This document shows, in pieces, positions 1-64,000 of a DNA stretch of 64,000 bases. The notes under the pieces were generated by a model. That model saw only the letters and a list, made by a program, of their open reading frames with translations. It ran no database searches and was not told where the DNA came from. The translations under genes were made by a program, and so were the position numbers. Source of the DNA: Pterois miles (taxonomy: Eukaryota; Chordata; Actinopteri; Perciformes; Scorpaenidae); NCBI GenBank assembly GCA_947000775.1, contig CAMQGK010000399.1, positions 2,968,501 through 3,032,500 of the forward strand. The letters are read 5' to 3'. Position 1 is the stretch's first letter, and every line of letters begins with the position of its first letter.

Positions 1-114
1 GTAGGCTCCAAATGTACTTCTGTTATCACTGATAACATCTTATATTGCAAACTACATTCAAAACTTGATACTTTAACAGTGATCTGATGCATAACAAGAC
101 TTAAAAATAGCATG

Positions 115-139
115 TTTTTTTTTTTTTTTTTTTTTTTTT
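115..139. repeat. T25 homopolymer
   Basis: An unbroken run of about 25 T, read as poly-A on the minus strand. It could be the tail of a retroelement or a slippage tract; no flanking duplication was seen. Confidence 0.8.
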
Positions 140-264
140 AAACAAACATTGAGTCCAAGGGTGTGGACATCCACCTCCCCAGCCCCACCGCTACAGTGCA
201 ACTAAAATCATTGGTTAAATTAATAAAGTAAGCACAGACTTTTATTTTAAAGGAAGAGTCCACC

Positions 265-520
265 ATTTGGGAAATCCTTCGCCTATGTCCAAGACTTTGA
301 TAAGCTCAATATCACACTCATGCATGTGTGTTTGGTATGGATTCTAGAGGTAGGAAGCCATTAGCCTAGCTTAGCATAAAGACTGGAAGCTGGGGGAAAG
401 AGACTGACTTTCTTCAAAATTGCACCTCTTAAGCTCACAAACTAACAGGCATATCTTGCTTGTTTTATCAGCACAGAAACAAAACTGTAAAAAAAAAAAC
501 GACAATTTAAACTCTATAAT
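265..520. repeat. Dispersed teleost repeat (TTAGCCTAGCTTAGCAT type)
   Basis: The segment holds the phrase TTAGCCTAGCTTAGCATAAA followed by a stretch resembling a repeat I have often seen in fish introns and intergenic DNA. It ends in an A-rich tract near 489-500. Class is not determined, and no coding remnant is visible. Confidence 0.4.
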
Positions 521-2507
521 GTTACTGTGCTTTCTACAATGTCGCATTAGGACTGGTAAAAATAAATAAATTATGGGGACAGGAGAGAAGGGTAATATTC
601 AGAGAAAAAACATATTATTCTTCTCTGAAATTTAAGCGGTACATTCACAGGAAAAAAACTGAAATTTCAGAGAAAAACAACTCAAATCAGTGTGTTGTTT
701 TCTTCTGAACGGGCCCAGTTTACAGCACTGTCTCTTTAAGGTCCTGATGCTGAGGATAATACTGAGATTCTGGGCTTAAATCACGAGTATTTCCTTACAG
801 CTAAATCTGATCGCACAGCAGAATCTGATTAGGTCATCCACTGCAGGCATAACACACAGCAAGCAGCGGCGTCTGGCGTGATCAGGTTGATCCTTTATTC
901 TTGCAATTTTTTTACTTTAATAGCCGAGAATTTGTGAGGTTTTTTTCCTCGCAGATTTATGACAATTAAAAAAATATATTCTTGGAAATTTACCACTATA
1001 ATTTCAAAGAATATCCAAGCTTTTTTCTCATAAATTTAGTCATTAATCTCAGATAATTAAATGTTTTTCTCACAGATTTATGACTTTATAATCTCAGAGA
1101 AATCAATCAATCAAAGTATTTTCTCGGAAATTTATGAATTTTTGCTAGTAAATTTTCAACTTAAATCTTAAACTTCAACTTAAATCTTAAAAAAATATTG
1201 CAAATTTATGTCTTTAATCTCTGAAAGTTTTTTTTCTTGCAGATTAATGACTTTATGATCTCAAGAGAATATTACATTTTTTTTATTGTTACCACTTTGA
1301 TGTTGTAAAATATCCCAGATGTTGAGCTTTATGTGCGTTGGTACAGTAGGTTCCTAATCTTGGTGCTATTCACCTCCCAGCTCCGGCTCCAGACATGAGA
1401 GTGATATCGATCTAATCTCATTCTCGGCAAGATTAAGCAGATTTTCCAAATGTCAAACTGTTCCTTTAAATTCTTTTGCAATCTCCTGTTAAGATTCACC
1501 CAGAAACACCCTCTAAATAAGCAGCAACCTCAGGTCAAATCTACATCTCTACCTCATAAAAATCTAATTTGTTCATGCTAAAGGCTACAAATGCTTTACA
1601 TCTCTATTTTTGCATATCATTTCTCATAGCTTAAAAGTGTTTTTTCTTCCCCCCAGCAGGTCAAACAAGTAAGTTATAGTATGTATTAGGTATTCGTTCT
1701 GCTAAATATATTCAATATATTTATGTACAATACATTAACTTGAGTGCTGATGCTCTAGTTTCTGCGTTAACATGCCTACAGTCAATCTGAGTTGACTTTA
1801 ATTGTGCAAGTTATTTTAGATTCAGACTGAAACCTAGAAGCAAGAAGTGGAAGAAGAGAATAAACATGGCTTAGTTTAGCAATAGCCCGAGACAGGACTT
1901 GCGTACATGCTACATGTTTCGTTAAACTGTGAGGTTAGGACCATTAAATAGAGCATAGTATATAAAACAGTGTCTACAGTATTCTGACAACCCTGCTGTG
2001 TCCTTGCTTCGCCCACACCCAAACCCCAGAAAGACTAGTCTCAACAGTCGTTTGCTGTAGCTCAGGTCCACGTGCACGACACTTTGGGCCCAGTTGATGC
2101 TGGTAAAAGCTTCTTAAATCCGTTTGTTCAGCTAAAGTCAGTGCAATATTTGCCGTCCACGGGGAAACTGCACATCCACCATCCACCTGCGCTGACAAAG
2201 CCATGTGCTTTAGAGTCCGATAAGTCATTTTATCTTCAGTCTGTAAGTTTTTACGATGGGGACTGCCCGTTCGCTCGTGAAGCGTGTTGTAGTTTATGAG
2301 TCGGTCCAAGTGGAAAGCAACAAAGCCGCCTATTTTGCTGTTGGTATTGTGTTGTTGTTTTTTTCACTGTGAGGTTATTCCATGTAGTCTGTAGAGTCAC
2401 TGCAGGTTCAAAGTCGTGATTTTGGAAGTCGAATGAAGAGCCGGCAGGATGAGGATGGACACTCCGACAGACGCCTGGGATCACACACTATACAGCCATA
2501 CTTAAAG

Positions 2508-2510
<3 letters not shown>

Positions 2511-2567
<57 letters not shown>
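2511..2567. repeat. (TG)n microsatellite in the cds1 3' UTR
   Basis: About 28 TG units. It begins roughly 70 bases past the cds1 stop codon on the minus strand, so the cds1 mRNA should carry a CA-rich tract soon after its stop. The long Cys-Val open frames across it are artefacts of the dinucleotide. Confidence 0.9.
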
Positions 2568-2570
<3 letters not shown>

Positions 2571-2636
2571 CATGCTTACACAAACTCTCCACACTATCAC
2601 ACACTCTCCAGTTATCTCCCTGAAGCCGGCGGTGTT

Positions 2637-43169
<40,533 letters not shown>

Positions 43170-43456
43170 GTTTCGCTCGTTTCTCCGCCGGGACGTTAAT
43201 GTGTCAACATAAGCCGACTCCACTCCGGGGAAGGCGGGAGGCAGGAGGGGGGTACAAACAAATCCTGGGGGGAGCGCTGGGGTTTTAAACCCGGTTCTGA
43301 CTTTAAAACCTCGGTCCGGGAGGAAGGTCAGCTTTCCTGAAAGTCAGCCGGTGCTGCCAAAGCGCCGCAACGGAGCCCGAGCAGATACTAACTGCTCTGC
43401 TGCGTGTGTTTGTTTATCACCGCAGTCCCAGTCTGCTCCCCGCTGCCGCCGCCAAG

Positions 43457-43465
43457 CTTATATAG
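43457..43465 (-). promoter_or_regulatory. TATA-like box for cds1
   Basis: On the minus strand this reads CTATATAAG, a good TATA match, followed by GC-rich sequence. Transcription would start about 25-30 bases downstream, near 43430, leaving a 5' UTR of about 260 bases. Confidence 0.5.
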
Positions 43466-43554
43466 TAACGGCCCGCAGCTTCCGGTGGCGACTTTCAAAG
43501 TAAAAGCTCTGCTGAGGAACGAGTTGCTTCTATTTATTTACGTATTATCTGTAA

Positions 43555-43770
43555 CTGCTTATCCCATTTTATTTATTTATTTATTTATTTATTTATTTGT
43601 TTGTTTGTTTGTTTGTTTGTTTGTTTGTTTGTATTTTTATTTATTTACTTATTTATGTATTATCCATGACTGCTTATTCTATTTTATTTATTTATTTATT
43701 TATTTATTAGCCATAACTGACTGCTGACCCCATTTTATTTATTTATATATTTATTTATTTATTTATTTTA
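43555..43770. repeat. (TTTA)n and (GTTT)n tetranucleotide tracts
   Basis: TTTA units at about 43568-43600 pass into GTTT units to about 43632, then TTTA again near 43682-43710 and 43733-43770. The 107-codon open frame over it is low-complexity. The following 43.8-44.9 kb is AT-rich with nothing recognised. Confidence 0.85.
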
Positions 43771-44914
43771 CACACATACATATACATAAAAACAAATCAC
43801 ATGAAATAAATATAAAACACATGTGAATGTAGTAGAGCCCTGAAAAAAAGTATAATTATTAGTTTATAGTTAGTATACATTATATATTAATAAAATAACA
43901 GTCATTATATATTATATCATCATTATTTTATGTTATTATATAATTAACATAATAAACTAATAATATATATAATTATAGAAAATAATAATATATATAATTA
44001 TTGGTATTAATATATATAAGATTTAATATACAGTAATATAATGTATATGAATATAGACATATGTATTTTTGTATATTCATTCACATATATATTTCAAACA
44101 ATTAATAAACCTCCAGTTGTAAGTCAGTCTCCAATTAATTGCTCTAAACATTTTCCTTCACAGTGATTTTGTATGTTTACACAAATACATTGTTTAGTTT
44201 ATTATTATTATTATATGAAATAATAATTACAAAGGTCCACCAGAAACCAACCTCTGGGAAAAAATGTAAAATATTTGTCAGAGTTTTTGTTAATCCTGTT
44301 TAGATACAGATTCAGATTAATGTTTAAAAAAAATTAAGTTGAAGCGCTCTGTGACGAATGATTATTTCTTAAAAAATCTTTTTAGAAAATGTTGTTTTCT
44401 CTCAGAACAGACTGTGTTTACGGACTGTGTTTTATTCTGTGATTTTACTGTATAATGTGTTTTTCACATGGAGCCATCAGATAAATTAGTGGAGTAAAAT
44501 GATCTCACTCTGAATAGCAGTGGGGGAAAGGTAGCAAGTGTCAACAAATGTAGTACTTCAATTATGTACCTCTATCTCAAAAAGAAACATCTACAATACC
44601 TGAGGAAATACGGTTGGTTCTACTTTCCACTTCTGGTGTAATATCTCTTGACATTTAATTTAGCCAATCATCAATAGAACATGATACAATTAGTTTACCT
44701 GCCTAGTCTACTATATATTCAATAATTCAATTCAATGTCCCAATGATTTGATTTGTATTGCTGTTTTTTTAAGGTAGAGGTTTATTTTGAAGTATAAGCC
44801 ACACAACTTCCGGTATCAGTGTGTGTTTCTGTGTGTAACTTCACAGAGGTGTGATGCTGCTGCGGTGGAGACAGTCAGTCCATCTGCCTGCTTAATGCTG
44901 CGGTAGACAGCCAC

Positions 44915-46675
44915 CAGTAATAACTAACAGTAATAACCAGCAAAAATAACCAGTAATAATAACCAGTAATAAACAGTGATAATAACAGTAATAACTACAA
45001 GTAATAATAACCAGTAATAACTACCAATAATTACCACCAGTAATAACTACCAATAATAATAACCAGTAATAAACTGTAATAATAACAGTAATAACTACCA
45101 AAAATAATAAACAGTAATAAACAGTAATAATAACAGTAATAACTACCAATAATAACTACCAGTAAAAATAACCAGTAATAATAACCAGTAATAACTACCA
45201 ATAATAACTACCAGTAAAAATAACCAGTAATAATATCAGTAATAACTACCAGTAATAATAACCAGCAATAACCAGTAATAATGACAATAATAAACAGTAA
45301 TAATAACTGTAATAACTACAAATAATAACTACCAGTATTAATAAACAGTAATATTAACCAGTAATAACTACCAGTAACAATAACAGTAATAATAACCAGT
45401 TCTAACTAGAAGAAGAAGAAGAAGATAGTCATTTATTAGTCCCGCTAGGGGAAATTCAATTTTTTCACTCTGTTAATTTATACACACACATGCACAAACA
45501 GGTCCATATACATGCAACAATTGGAGAGATGTCAGACTGATGGGGCTGCTCCTGACAAGCGCCTCGAGCAGTTGGGGATTTGGTGCCTTGCTCAGGGGCA
45601 CCTCGGCAGTGCCCAAGAGGTAAACTGGCACCTCTCCAGCAACCAGTTCACACTCAGTTCTTGGTCCATGTCGGGACTTGAACCGGTGACCCTCCAGTTC
45701 CCAAGCCAACTCCCTACAGACTGAGCTACTGCCGCCCCCTGCCGTAATAACCAGTAATAATAACCAGTAATAACTACCAGTAATAATAACCAGTTCTAAC
45801 TACCAGTAATAACCAGTAATAATAACCAGTTCTAACTACCAGTAATAACCAGTAATAATAACCAGTAATAACTACCAGTAATAACCAGTAATAATAACCA
45901 GTAATAACTACCAGTAATAACCAGTAATAATAACCAGTTCTAACTACCAGTGATAACCAGTAATAATAACCAGTTCTAACTACCAGTAATAACCAGTAAT
46001 AATAACCAGTAATAACTACCAGTAATAACCAGTAATAACAACCAGTTCTAACTACCAGTGATAACCAGTAATAATAACCAGTTCTAACTACCAGTAATAA
46101 CCAGTAATAATAACCAGTAATAACTACCAGTAATAATAACCAGTAATAAACAGTAATAATAACAGTAATAACTACCAATAATAACTACCAGTAAATATAA
46201 CCAGTAATAATATCAGTAATAACTACCAGTAATAATAACCAGCAATAACCAGTAATAATAACAATAATAAACAGTGATAATAACTGTAATAACTACAAAT
46301 AATAACTACCAGTATCAATAAACAGTAATATTAACCAGTAATAACTACCAGTAACAATAGCAGTAATAATAACCAGTTCTGACTACCAGTAATAACCAGT
46401 AATAATAACCAGTAATAACCAGTAATAATAACCAGTAATAACTACCAGTAATAACCAGTAATAATAACCAGTAATAACCAGTAATAATAACCAGTAATAA
46501 CTACCAGTAATAACCAGTAATAATAACCAGTAATAACTACCAGTAATAATAACCAGTTCTAACTCCCAGTAATAACCAGTAATAATAACCAGTAATAACC
46601 AGTAATAATAACCAGTAATAACTACCAGTAATAACCAGTAATAACCAGTAATAACTACCAGTAATAATAACCACA
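44915..46675. repeat. AACCAGTAATAA-type satellite array between the genes
   Basis: About 1.4 kb of array sequence is built from short variants of CAGTAATAATAAC, CAGTAATAAC and CAGTAATAACTAC, with higher-order periodicity of roughly 35-50 bp. A SINE at 45408-45740 interrupts it. The minus-strand open frames rich in LLLVVITGYYYW are translations of the repeat, not proteins. Confidence 0.9.
45408..45740 (-). mobile_element. tRNA-derived SINE inside the satellite array
   Basis: Read on the minus strand it starts GGGGGCGGCAGTAGCTCAGT (box A), then GGTTCAAGTCCCGACATGG (box B). The body contains GGCACTGCCGAGGTGCCCCT, and the end GGGACTAATAAATGACTATC is followed by (TTC)n. A clear full-length fish SINE of about 333 bp; satellite sequence continues on both sides. 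Confidence 0.85.
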
Positions 46676-47630
46676 CCATCGACTTCAGTGTTTTATATGC
46701 TCTGTTTCCTCTCTGTGTCACCTTAGTTTAGTTAATTTAATGTAATGATAACAGTCCAACACACATAACTGGTAGTTATAACAGACGGTGAAATAACAGC
46801 ATGGAGTCACTTCAGATTCATAACAACTTAAAGGTCAAAGTCAAGGTCCGGCTCATTTCCAGGTTCATACTTGTATTTTGGGTTCCTACTAGAACATGTT
46901 TACATGCTTTAATGTTCAAAAACACTCTCTTTTCCTCATACTGTCAGTCTGAAAATGTCTATGTTCACCCTCTGACTGAGGGTGCCTGTCTCTTTAAAAT
47001 GCCCAGTCTGGCTTATGGGGAAATATGGTGCACCTGCAAAGGTACCCCTCAAGTTGTGGTTGGTGTATCCCTACATGTGACATAGGAAGGGGAGCCACAT
47101 CTGAACGGCCAAGCCTTCCAGTACCACCATACTACCAGACTACCTAGTTGGCCAGAAACAGATTTAATACGTCCCAAAACATAGTATGTCAAAAGCAGTA
47201 CACCAAAAATACCAGGACGTCCCACTACATCCAGTCACATTTCCCAGCTTGCTTTTCTGGCTATTCTGACCCACAATCCTCTGCAGGGGAGGGTCACAGT
47301 TCAAAGCACAATGTTAGGGGCAACTGTTTGCATCCTGCATGCAGCGGCACAAACTTCGTAAGGGCCACTGCAGTGTGTACTAAAATAAAAAGTGTGCAAT
47401 TTGGACGGTAACCATGGTTACACAGATGCTTGAGGGTCATAACAGCCAGAAAATCACGCCCTCTATTATCCCTTCTAATATTGCAAATCATAATGCTACT
47501 GCAGCATCAGTCAAAATATCCACAATTAGATATCTTTTTAACAATCATGCAGCCCTACATTGAATATTTAATTTCTGGTATCGTGGCACGACAAAATGAA
47601 AGAACTGAGTCAGTTTTTTGGTGGTAAACA
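46676..47630. other. Intergenic stretch right of the satellite
   Basis: No gene recognised. Segments near 47150-47240 (CCCAAAACATAGTATGTC, AGGACGTCCCACTACATCC) look like a decayed dispersed repeat. Short open frames here have no family features. Confidence 0.4.
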
Positions 47631-50600
47631 GCAATTATTTATTGAAATGAAATCAAAAAGAATAAGTACCAGATCTATTGCGTTATGGGAACATTTTGTC
47701 TCTGTAAGGAGGGCGGGGGGGTGTTACTCTACTGCTTCTTCTCTTGTAGGATGTAGTGAACACAAATATACAAGGAACATTCAGCTATCACAGATTGCAC
47801 ACCAGATACTGTAGTAATGCAGTCTAATACGAGACCACCAAAATAATCCGCTTCTCTTCTCTTTTCTTCTTCTTCATTAGTCTTTAATTTTTCTTTTCTT
47901 TTTTTTGTGTGTCCATAAAGAGTACAAAAGTCCACCCAGAGTTGGGGACGCGATCTCCGGCTCTGTACACAAACCTGTCGCTTCACACAATGCCTCCAAA
48001 AAACAAACAAACAATAAAAGACAAAAAGAACAAAATATAATGCCGAGAACATGTACAATGCACTGACACAGAAAGTCAGCTGTGTTAATAGACATGCAAC
48101 AAGTAACAAAACTTGCTGAAATCGCAATAATCATTAAAAAAAAAAAAACTAAAACCAGTTATAATTGCATAAATACTTTGTACAGTTCATTTATCCGCTG
48201 TGAAACACACCTTTCTGTTAAAATGACTGCATTCAATAAAAACCTGTGATACCACTCGACTTGTTTTTGTACACTTGGAGGTGCGAAGGAACTCATGATT
48301 GATAGAAGCCGACTTCAGCATGATTGCACTAATTTACAGTACGTAAATGCAGAATGATATCAGGACAATAACAAGAGTGCATATTATTATTATTATAACA
48401 GCAGGGGGGGTGAATATTAGAGTGTTTTCTTTCTTTTGTTTTTACATGTTGTTTTTACATGAGATGATGGGAGACAAAGAGAAAATAGCGTTTTCTCTGG
48501 GAAAGAAAAAGCAGCACTTGAATGCACCGTTGTTGCCCACAGAACCACGAACAAAACAAACATGTATGAAGAGAGGGGAGGGCAGCAAAACAACATGTGC
48601 AGACTTTATATAGAAACTAAAACACTTTCTTAATGTCCGACTGTGAAACGCAGCAGAAGCAGCAGCCATCCAGCAGAGGAAAACCTGTTTTATGGTGAGA
48701 AATTAGCAGCTTGTATGCATGAAAAATCATTTTCTGTTTGAAAAACATACTGAACGCCTCTGATATTAACATGGCAGCCTAGTACGGAGGTCCATCTGTG
48801 CCAGAATAATGTTTTTACTGAATATCTTATTGTTTAAATGATGTTTTTGCTGTAGATTTTTACTGTTGTTAAATATCGACAGTGTTGAATCAGGTTACAT
48901 CTGTGCTTGAATATGAATATTTCTCAAGGCCTGTACACACCAGGGGTGTAATATTTTCATGCATTTTTTTTTATTAATTCGCTTGTCAATATGTTTATTC
49001 AAACTGTTTTTGTTAGAAGCACTGCGTGGTGAAAAAGCAATATTTTTTCTCTTTTCAGCAATTTCTTTTTGCACTGCGAAAAAAAGGCATCAGCTGACCA
49101 CGTTGTGTGGAACGGACATTTTCATCGCCGCCGGTATGGATGGATTTCGTATTGCTTATTTTTCACGGCCCCGGAGTGTAAAGACCTTTACTTTGCTAAA
49201 CATACATTTGTCAGTGCTTAATGTTGTCATGTCCTTATTTCTGCAGCGCCTTCGTCACAATTTGCTTTTAGTTACTCGTCAGTTTTTTTGGCTACATAAC
49301 GATTTAATGAAGGTTTTCTTTGATACCGTCCTTGTCTGTTTTTTTTTTTTAGTTATTTTCTTACTCTGAAATGGAGTCAGCGACACTAGTTATTAAGTAG
49401 TGATGTTTCCAGCAGATGCTCTTCTTCAGATTTGTCTGAAAAAATGTCACTCCTTAAAGATTAAATGCACTTAAGGGAGCTGCAGCATGGCTCTTTAAAA
49501 AAAAAAAAAAAAAAAAACATTTTTCATTGCCATTTATTGGTCCAGTACCTGCCTACCACGAAAATGCACGTCATAGATTCATCCACACAGGTTGATATCG
49601 CTGACCTATCTTTGACCCCAAAACCAGCTTAGAGAATCTGAGCTGGGATGTAATTTCATAATATGTGAATTATAATAACGTCTGAAAGGCTGCTGCTGCT
49701 ACTGCAGGTTAACATCTGTTAAACGGACTGAGGATAAAGTGTGCTGAGTGCCACATCTGCAGTAATAATGCCACAGGGTCAGAGCCTCAAACGCCACGAA
49801 TCTGAGTAGAAACCAACAAGAGAATAAAAACCACAATATACACTAAGAGTCCCTTTTTTGGGTGCATTCAAAAAGCTGCTTCGACGCTGTACAGTAACTA
49901 AACACATGATGGAAAAGCGACGTTATTTTTTACCTAATTAACAGTTTCTCACAGATCTCACCAGGAAAACGCACCTTGAAATAAACAGAGTGATATGATT
50001 TAAAAATAACATTAAAATCTGAAATGATGTGTCCAGTCTTCTGACAGCAGCAACGACAACAAAAAAATGAATGTAGGACTGAATAAATTTTTAAAAAAAT
50101 CATCATAATTGATATATCAAAACAATTTGGCGGGAAAACAAGCCGACACTAAACCTCTGTGTGATGGCTGTGGACGCTGTGGGCAACACACAAAATAAAA
50201 CTTTGTAAACAACAAATGATCAGGAAATGAAAAAGAAAATAATTTTGCATAACTAGACCAACTAGTAACGTCAACCCACAGACATCAATTATTGACATTC
50301 ATATCCCTTCCGCTGGACTCGCCGTGACTCGTGACGCAGACTACACACAATCGTTTCTTTTAAAGCCAGGAGTGGTTAGTCACAACGCTATGTTACAGGC
50401 AATTCGTTTTTTCTCATTGACCTTATTTTTTGTTCTGTGTTTGTTCCTCGTAGAGTTAAAAAGGCCATGGTAGATATTTACAATATTAACAAGTTTGTCT
50501 TGCGGTGAAAGAGGAACGAGTTTTCCCTGTTCTTGATCTCAAAGCAAAAATGGCGGATGACTGATTCAAGCGTGCCGCATCGAGGGTGGTTTTGCTTTTT

Positions 50601-50888
50601 TCCTCCTCTCTACTCCAGGTGAGTGTAGGTGGTGAAGGTGGTGATGGGACTTCATTTTGTTATCCTCTTTTTGCTGAGACGGCCGACATTCCCTCCTGTT
50701 GCGGTCTGTCAGTGTGTTACAGTACATGTGGTTACTGGACGTACGAGAGGGTGGAGGGGTGGAGGGGTGGAGGGAGTGTGGGAGGTGCTGAGGGAACAAC
50801 GAGGCAGCTGGAGGAATGAAACGCTCCTCCGGTGGGAGTCCTCAGCTGGAGGAGGCGTGTTTCCTCCCGGTGGAGGTGGAGGTGGAGC
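47631..50888 (-). other. Presumed wdfy3 3' UTR
   Basis: Follows the wdfy3 stop codon without recognised transposons, unlike most of the window, as expected for transcribed UTR. Minus-strand AATAAA hexamers lie near 49534, 48966 and 47636; the last would give a 3' UTR of about 3.2 kb. An A/T homopolymer at about 49497-49517 and T runs near 48960 lie inside. The end is inferred. Confidence 0.45.
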
Positions 50889-63072
<12,184 letters not shown>

Positions 63073-64000
63073 CTGGACACAGACAACACAGCCATGCATT
63101 TATCAGCTACATTACATTTTAAAGCACTTGCATCTATCCTCAGCCTGAAGAGATACAGAGCTGCAGCAGATCCAGCAGTTTGCTTTCCACATGACATCTG
63201 TGCTTTATAGTTTCTCACTGTGCTGTATCTAACCTTCTTTTTACCTCTGTAAACACTATGATACTTGCATCGGATAGTTGTTTTCTGTTTGTACATCGTA
63301 TCTGTCCATATCAAATAAACCACAAATAAATCTACAAAGGTTTAAGTTCATGTCACAAACAGTTCTTTCTTTTCACGATGTTCAGTTCAAACAAAAATGA
63401 CCAATGTGAGCTCATCTTATGTCCAAGAGTAAATGAATGAAATTAATATTTCCCATTAACGAAATGGGAAATATTTAATTTTCCCCCTTTATCTAATTAT
63501 TCCCTGGGGATTAATAACGTCAACTGTCTATCTATCTGTCTATCTATCTATCTATCTATCTATCTATGCAGGCGACACTAAGGTTAAAGGTCTCATATCG
63601 TTCTTGTTTTGGCAATTTATTTGTTAAATGACATTTAACTGAATATGAAAATTGCCATCATTAGTTTTTTTTTAATTGGTTGATAAGTTAATTGAATCTT
63701 CATTTCAGCCCTCTAAGTCACCATGTTTTGAGTGTGTAGGACCGTGTGGACGCGAAACACCTGAGGGGAAACACAATGAAATCAATGCAGCATCTGTTGG
63801 TTGTTTTCACGTCGTGTCTCAAAGGAGCAAACAGAGCAAGTTCCCAAAAAAGATAAATATGTCATATCTCTGCTGAGTTTCACAACGCATGCTCTATCAG
63901 CAGCATTACATCATTCCAGCAGCACAAACTCCCACTGCAGCGTCCAGAGGAATGATGTCATCTTTTATTCAGGGAAGGAGAGCACAGTAACTGTGTCAGC
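63073..64000. other. wdfy3 intron, open at the right edge
   Basis: No further wdfy3 exon recognised before the window ends. Contains a (CTAT)n tract at about 63528-63567, probably the tail of a retroelement (TCCCTGGGGATTAATAACGT precedes it), and AT-rich DNA. Confidence 0.6.

Larger units (their letters stand above)
1..2636 (-). other. cds1 3' UTR and downstream flank
   Basis: No coding exon was recognised here. The stretch directly follows the cds1 stop codon on the minus strand, so at least part should be 3' UTR. Minus-strand AATAAA hexamers lie near 1282-1287, 894-899 and 240-245, and nothing in the sequence decides between them. The rest is AT-rich, with a T25 tract, a dispersed repeat near 265-520 and a long TG tract close to the stop. 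Short open frames here have no family resemblance and look like chance. Confidence 0.5.

Noticed and set aside
45774..46721. Long minus-strand open frames rich in LVVITGYYYW
   Set aside because: They are translations of the AACCAGTAATAA satellite with no start context, conservation or splice structure.
47729..48134. Minus-strand open frames of 132 and 85 codons with hydrophobic stretches
   Set aside because: They lie in the presumed wdfy3 3' UTR, overlap each other in different frames and show no domain or splice support.
48959..49369. 136-codon plus-strand open frame
   Set aside because: Hydrophobic, T-rich sequence opposite the wdfy3 3' UTR, with no recognisable family; probably chance in AT-rich DNA.

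Overview
This window looks like nuclear DNA of a teleost fish, probably a percomorph. Genes are interrupted by many short exons. The gaps are packed with teleost-type repeats: Tc1-like elements, hAT-like MITEs, tRNA-derived SINEs, LINE tails and long microsatellites. There is no sign of bacterial or viral gene organisation, no CRISPR array, and no rRNA or functional tRNA gene.

Two protein-coding genes can be supported, both on the minus strand. The first is a complete cds1-type phosphatidate cytidylyltransferase (CDP-diacylglycerol synthase). It has 13 coding exons, start codon at 43169-43167 and stop at 2639-2637. Joining the exons at GT-AG sites gives one uninterrupted frame of 456 codons plus stop, and the CDP-diglyceride synthase signature is intact. 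A TATA-like box lies in a GC-rich region about 290 bases upstream of the start codon. The second gene is the 3' end of wdfy3 (ALFY, autophagy-linked FYVE protein). It has 21 coding exons from 63072 down to a stop at 50891-50889, covering the end of the PH-like domain, the BEACH domain, the WD40 repeats, an LC3/GABARAP-interacting motif and the C-terminal FYVE zinc finger. The 5' part of wdfy3 lies beyond the right edge.

Layout: 1-2636 is 3' UTR or flank of cds1. From 2637 to 43169 is cds1, with a 19-kb first intron and a 7-kb second intron full of transposon debris. From 43170 to about 43500 is its promoter region. From about 43.5 to 47.6 kb is intergenic, with a large AACCAGTAATAA-type array split by a SINE. 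From about 47.6 to 50.9 kb is the presumed wdfy3 3' UTR, and 50.9 to 64 kb is wdfy3 coding exons and introns. The two genes are not functionally linked: one makes CDP-diacylglycerol for phosphoinositide and cardiolipin synthesis, the other is a selective-autophagy scaffold. Their adjacency is old synteny (neighbours on human 4q21), but their relative orientation differs from what I recall for human.

I found no new multi-gene system. The points most worth checking are an apparent one-base excess at a wdfy3 splice acceptor beside a long CA repeat, the tandem rather than convergent gene order, a hAT deletion derivative with perfect 8-bp target duplications and a surviving BED finger, a TTAACC-rich repeat family (one copy carrying a 13-copy 55-bp minisatellite, another split by a nested insertion), and a three-fold tandem duplication just inside cds1 intron 1.
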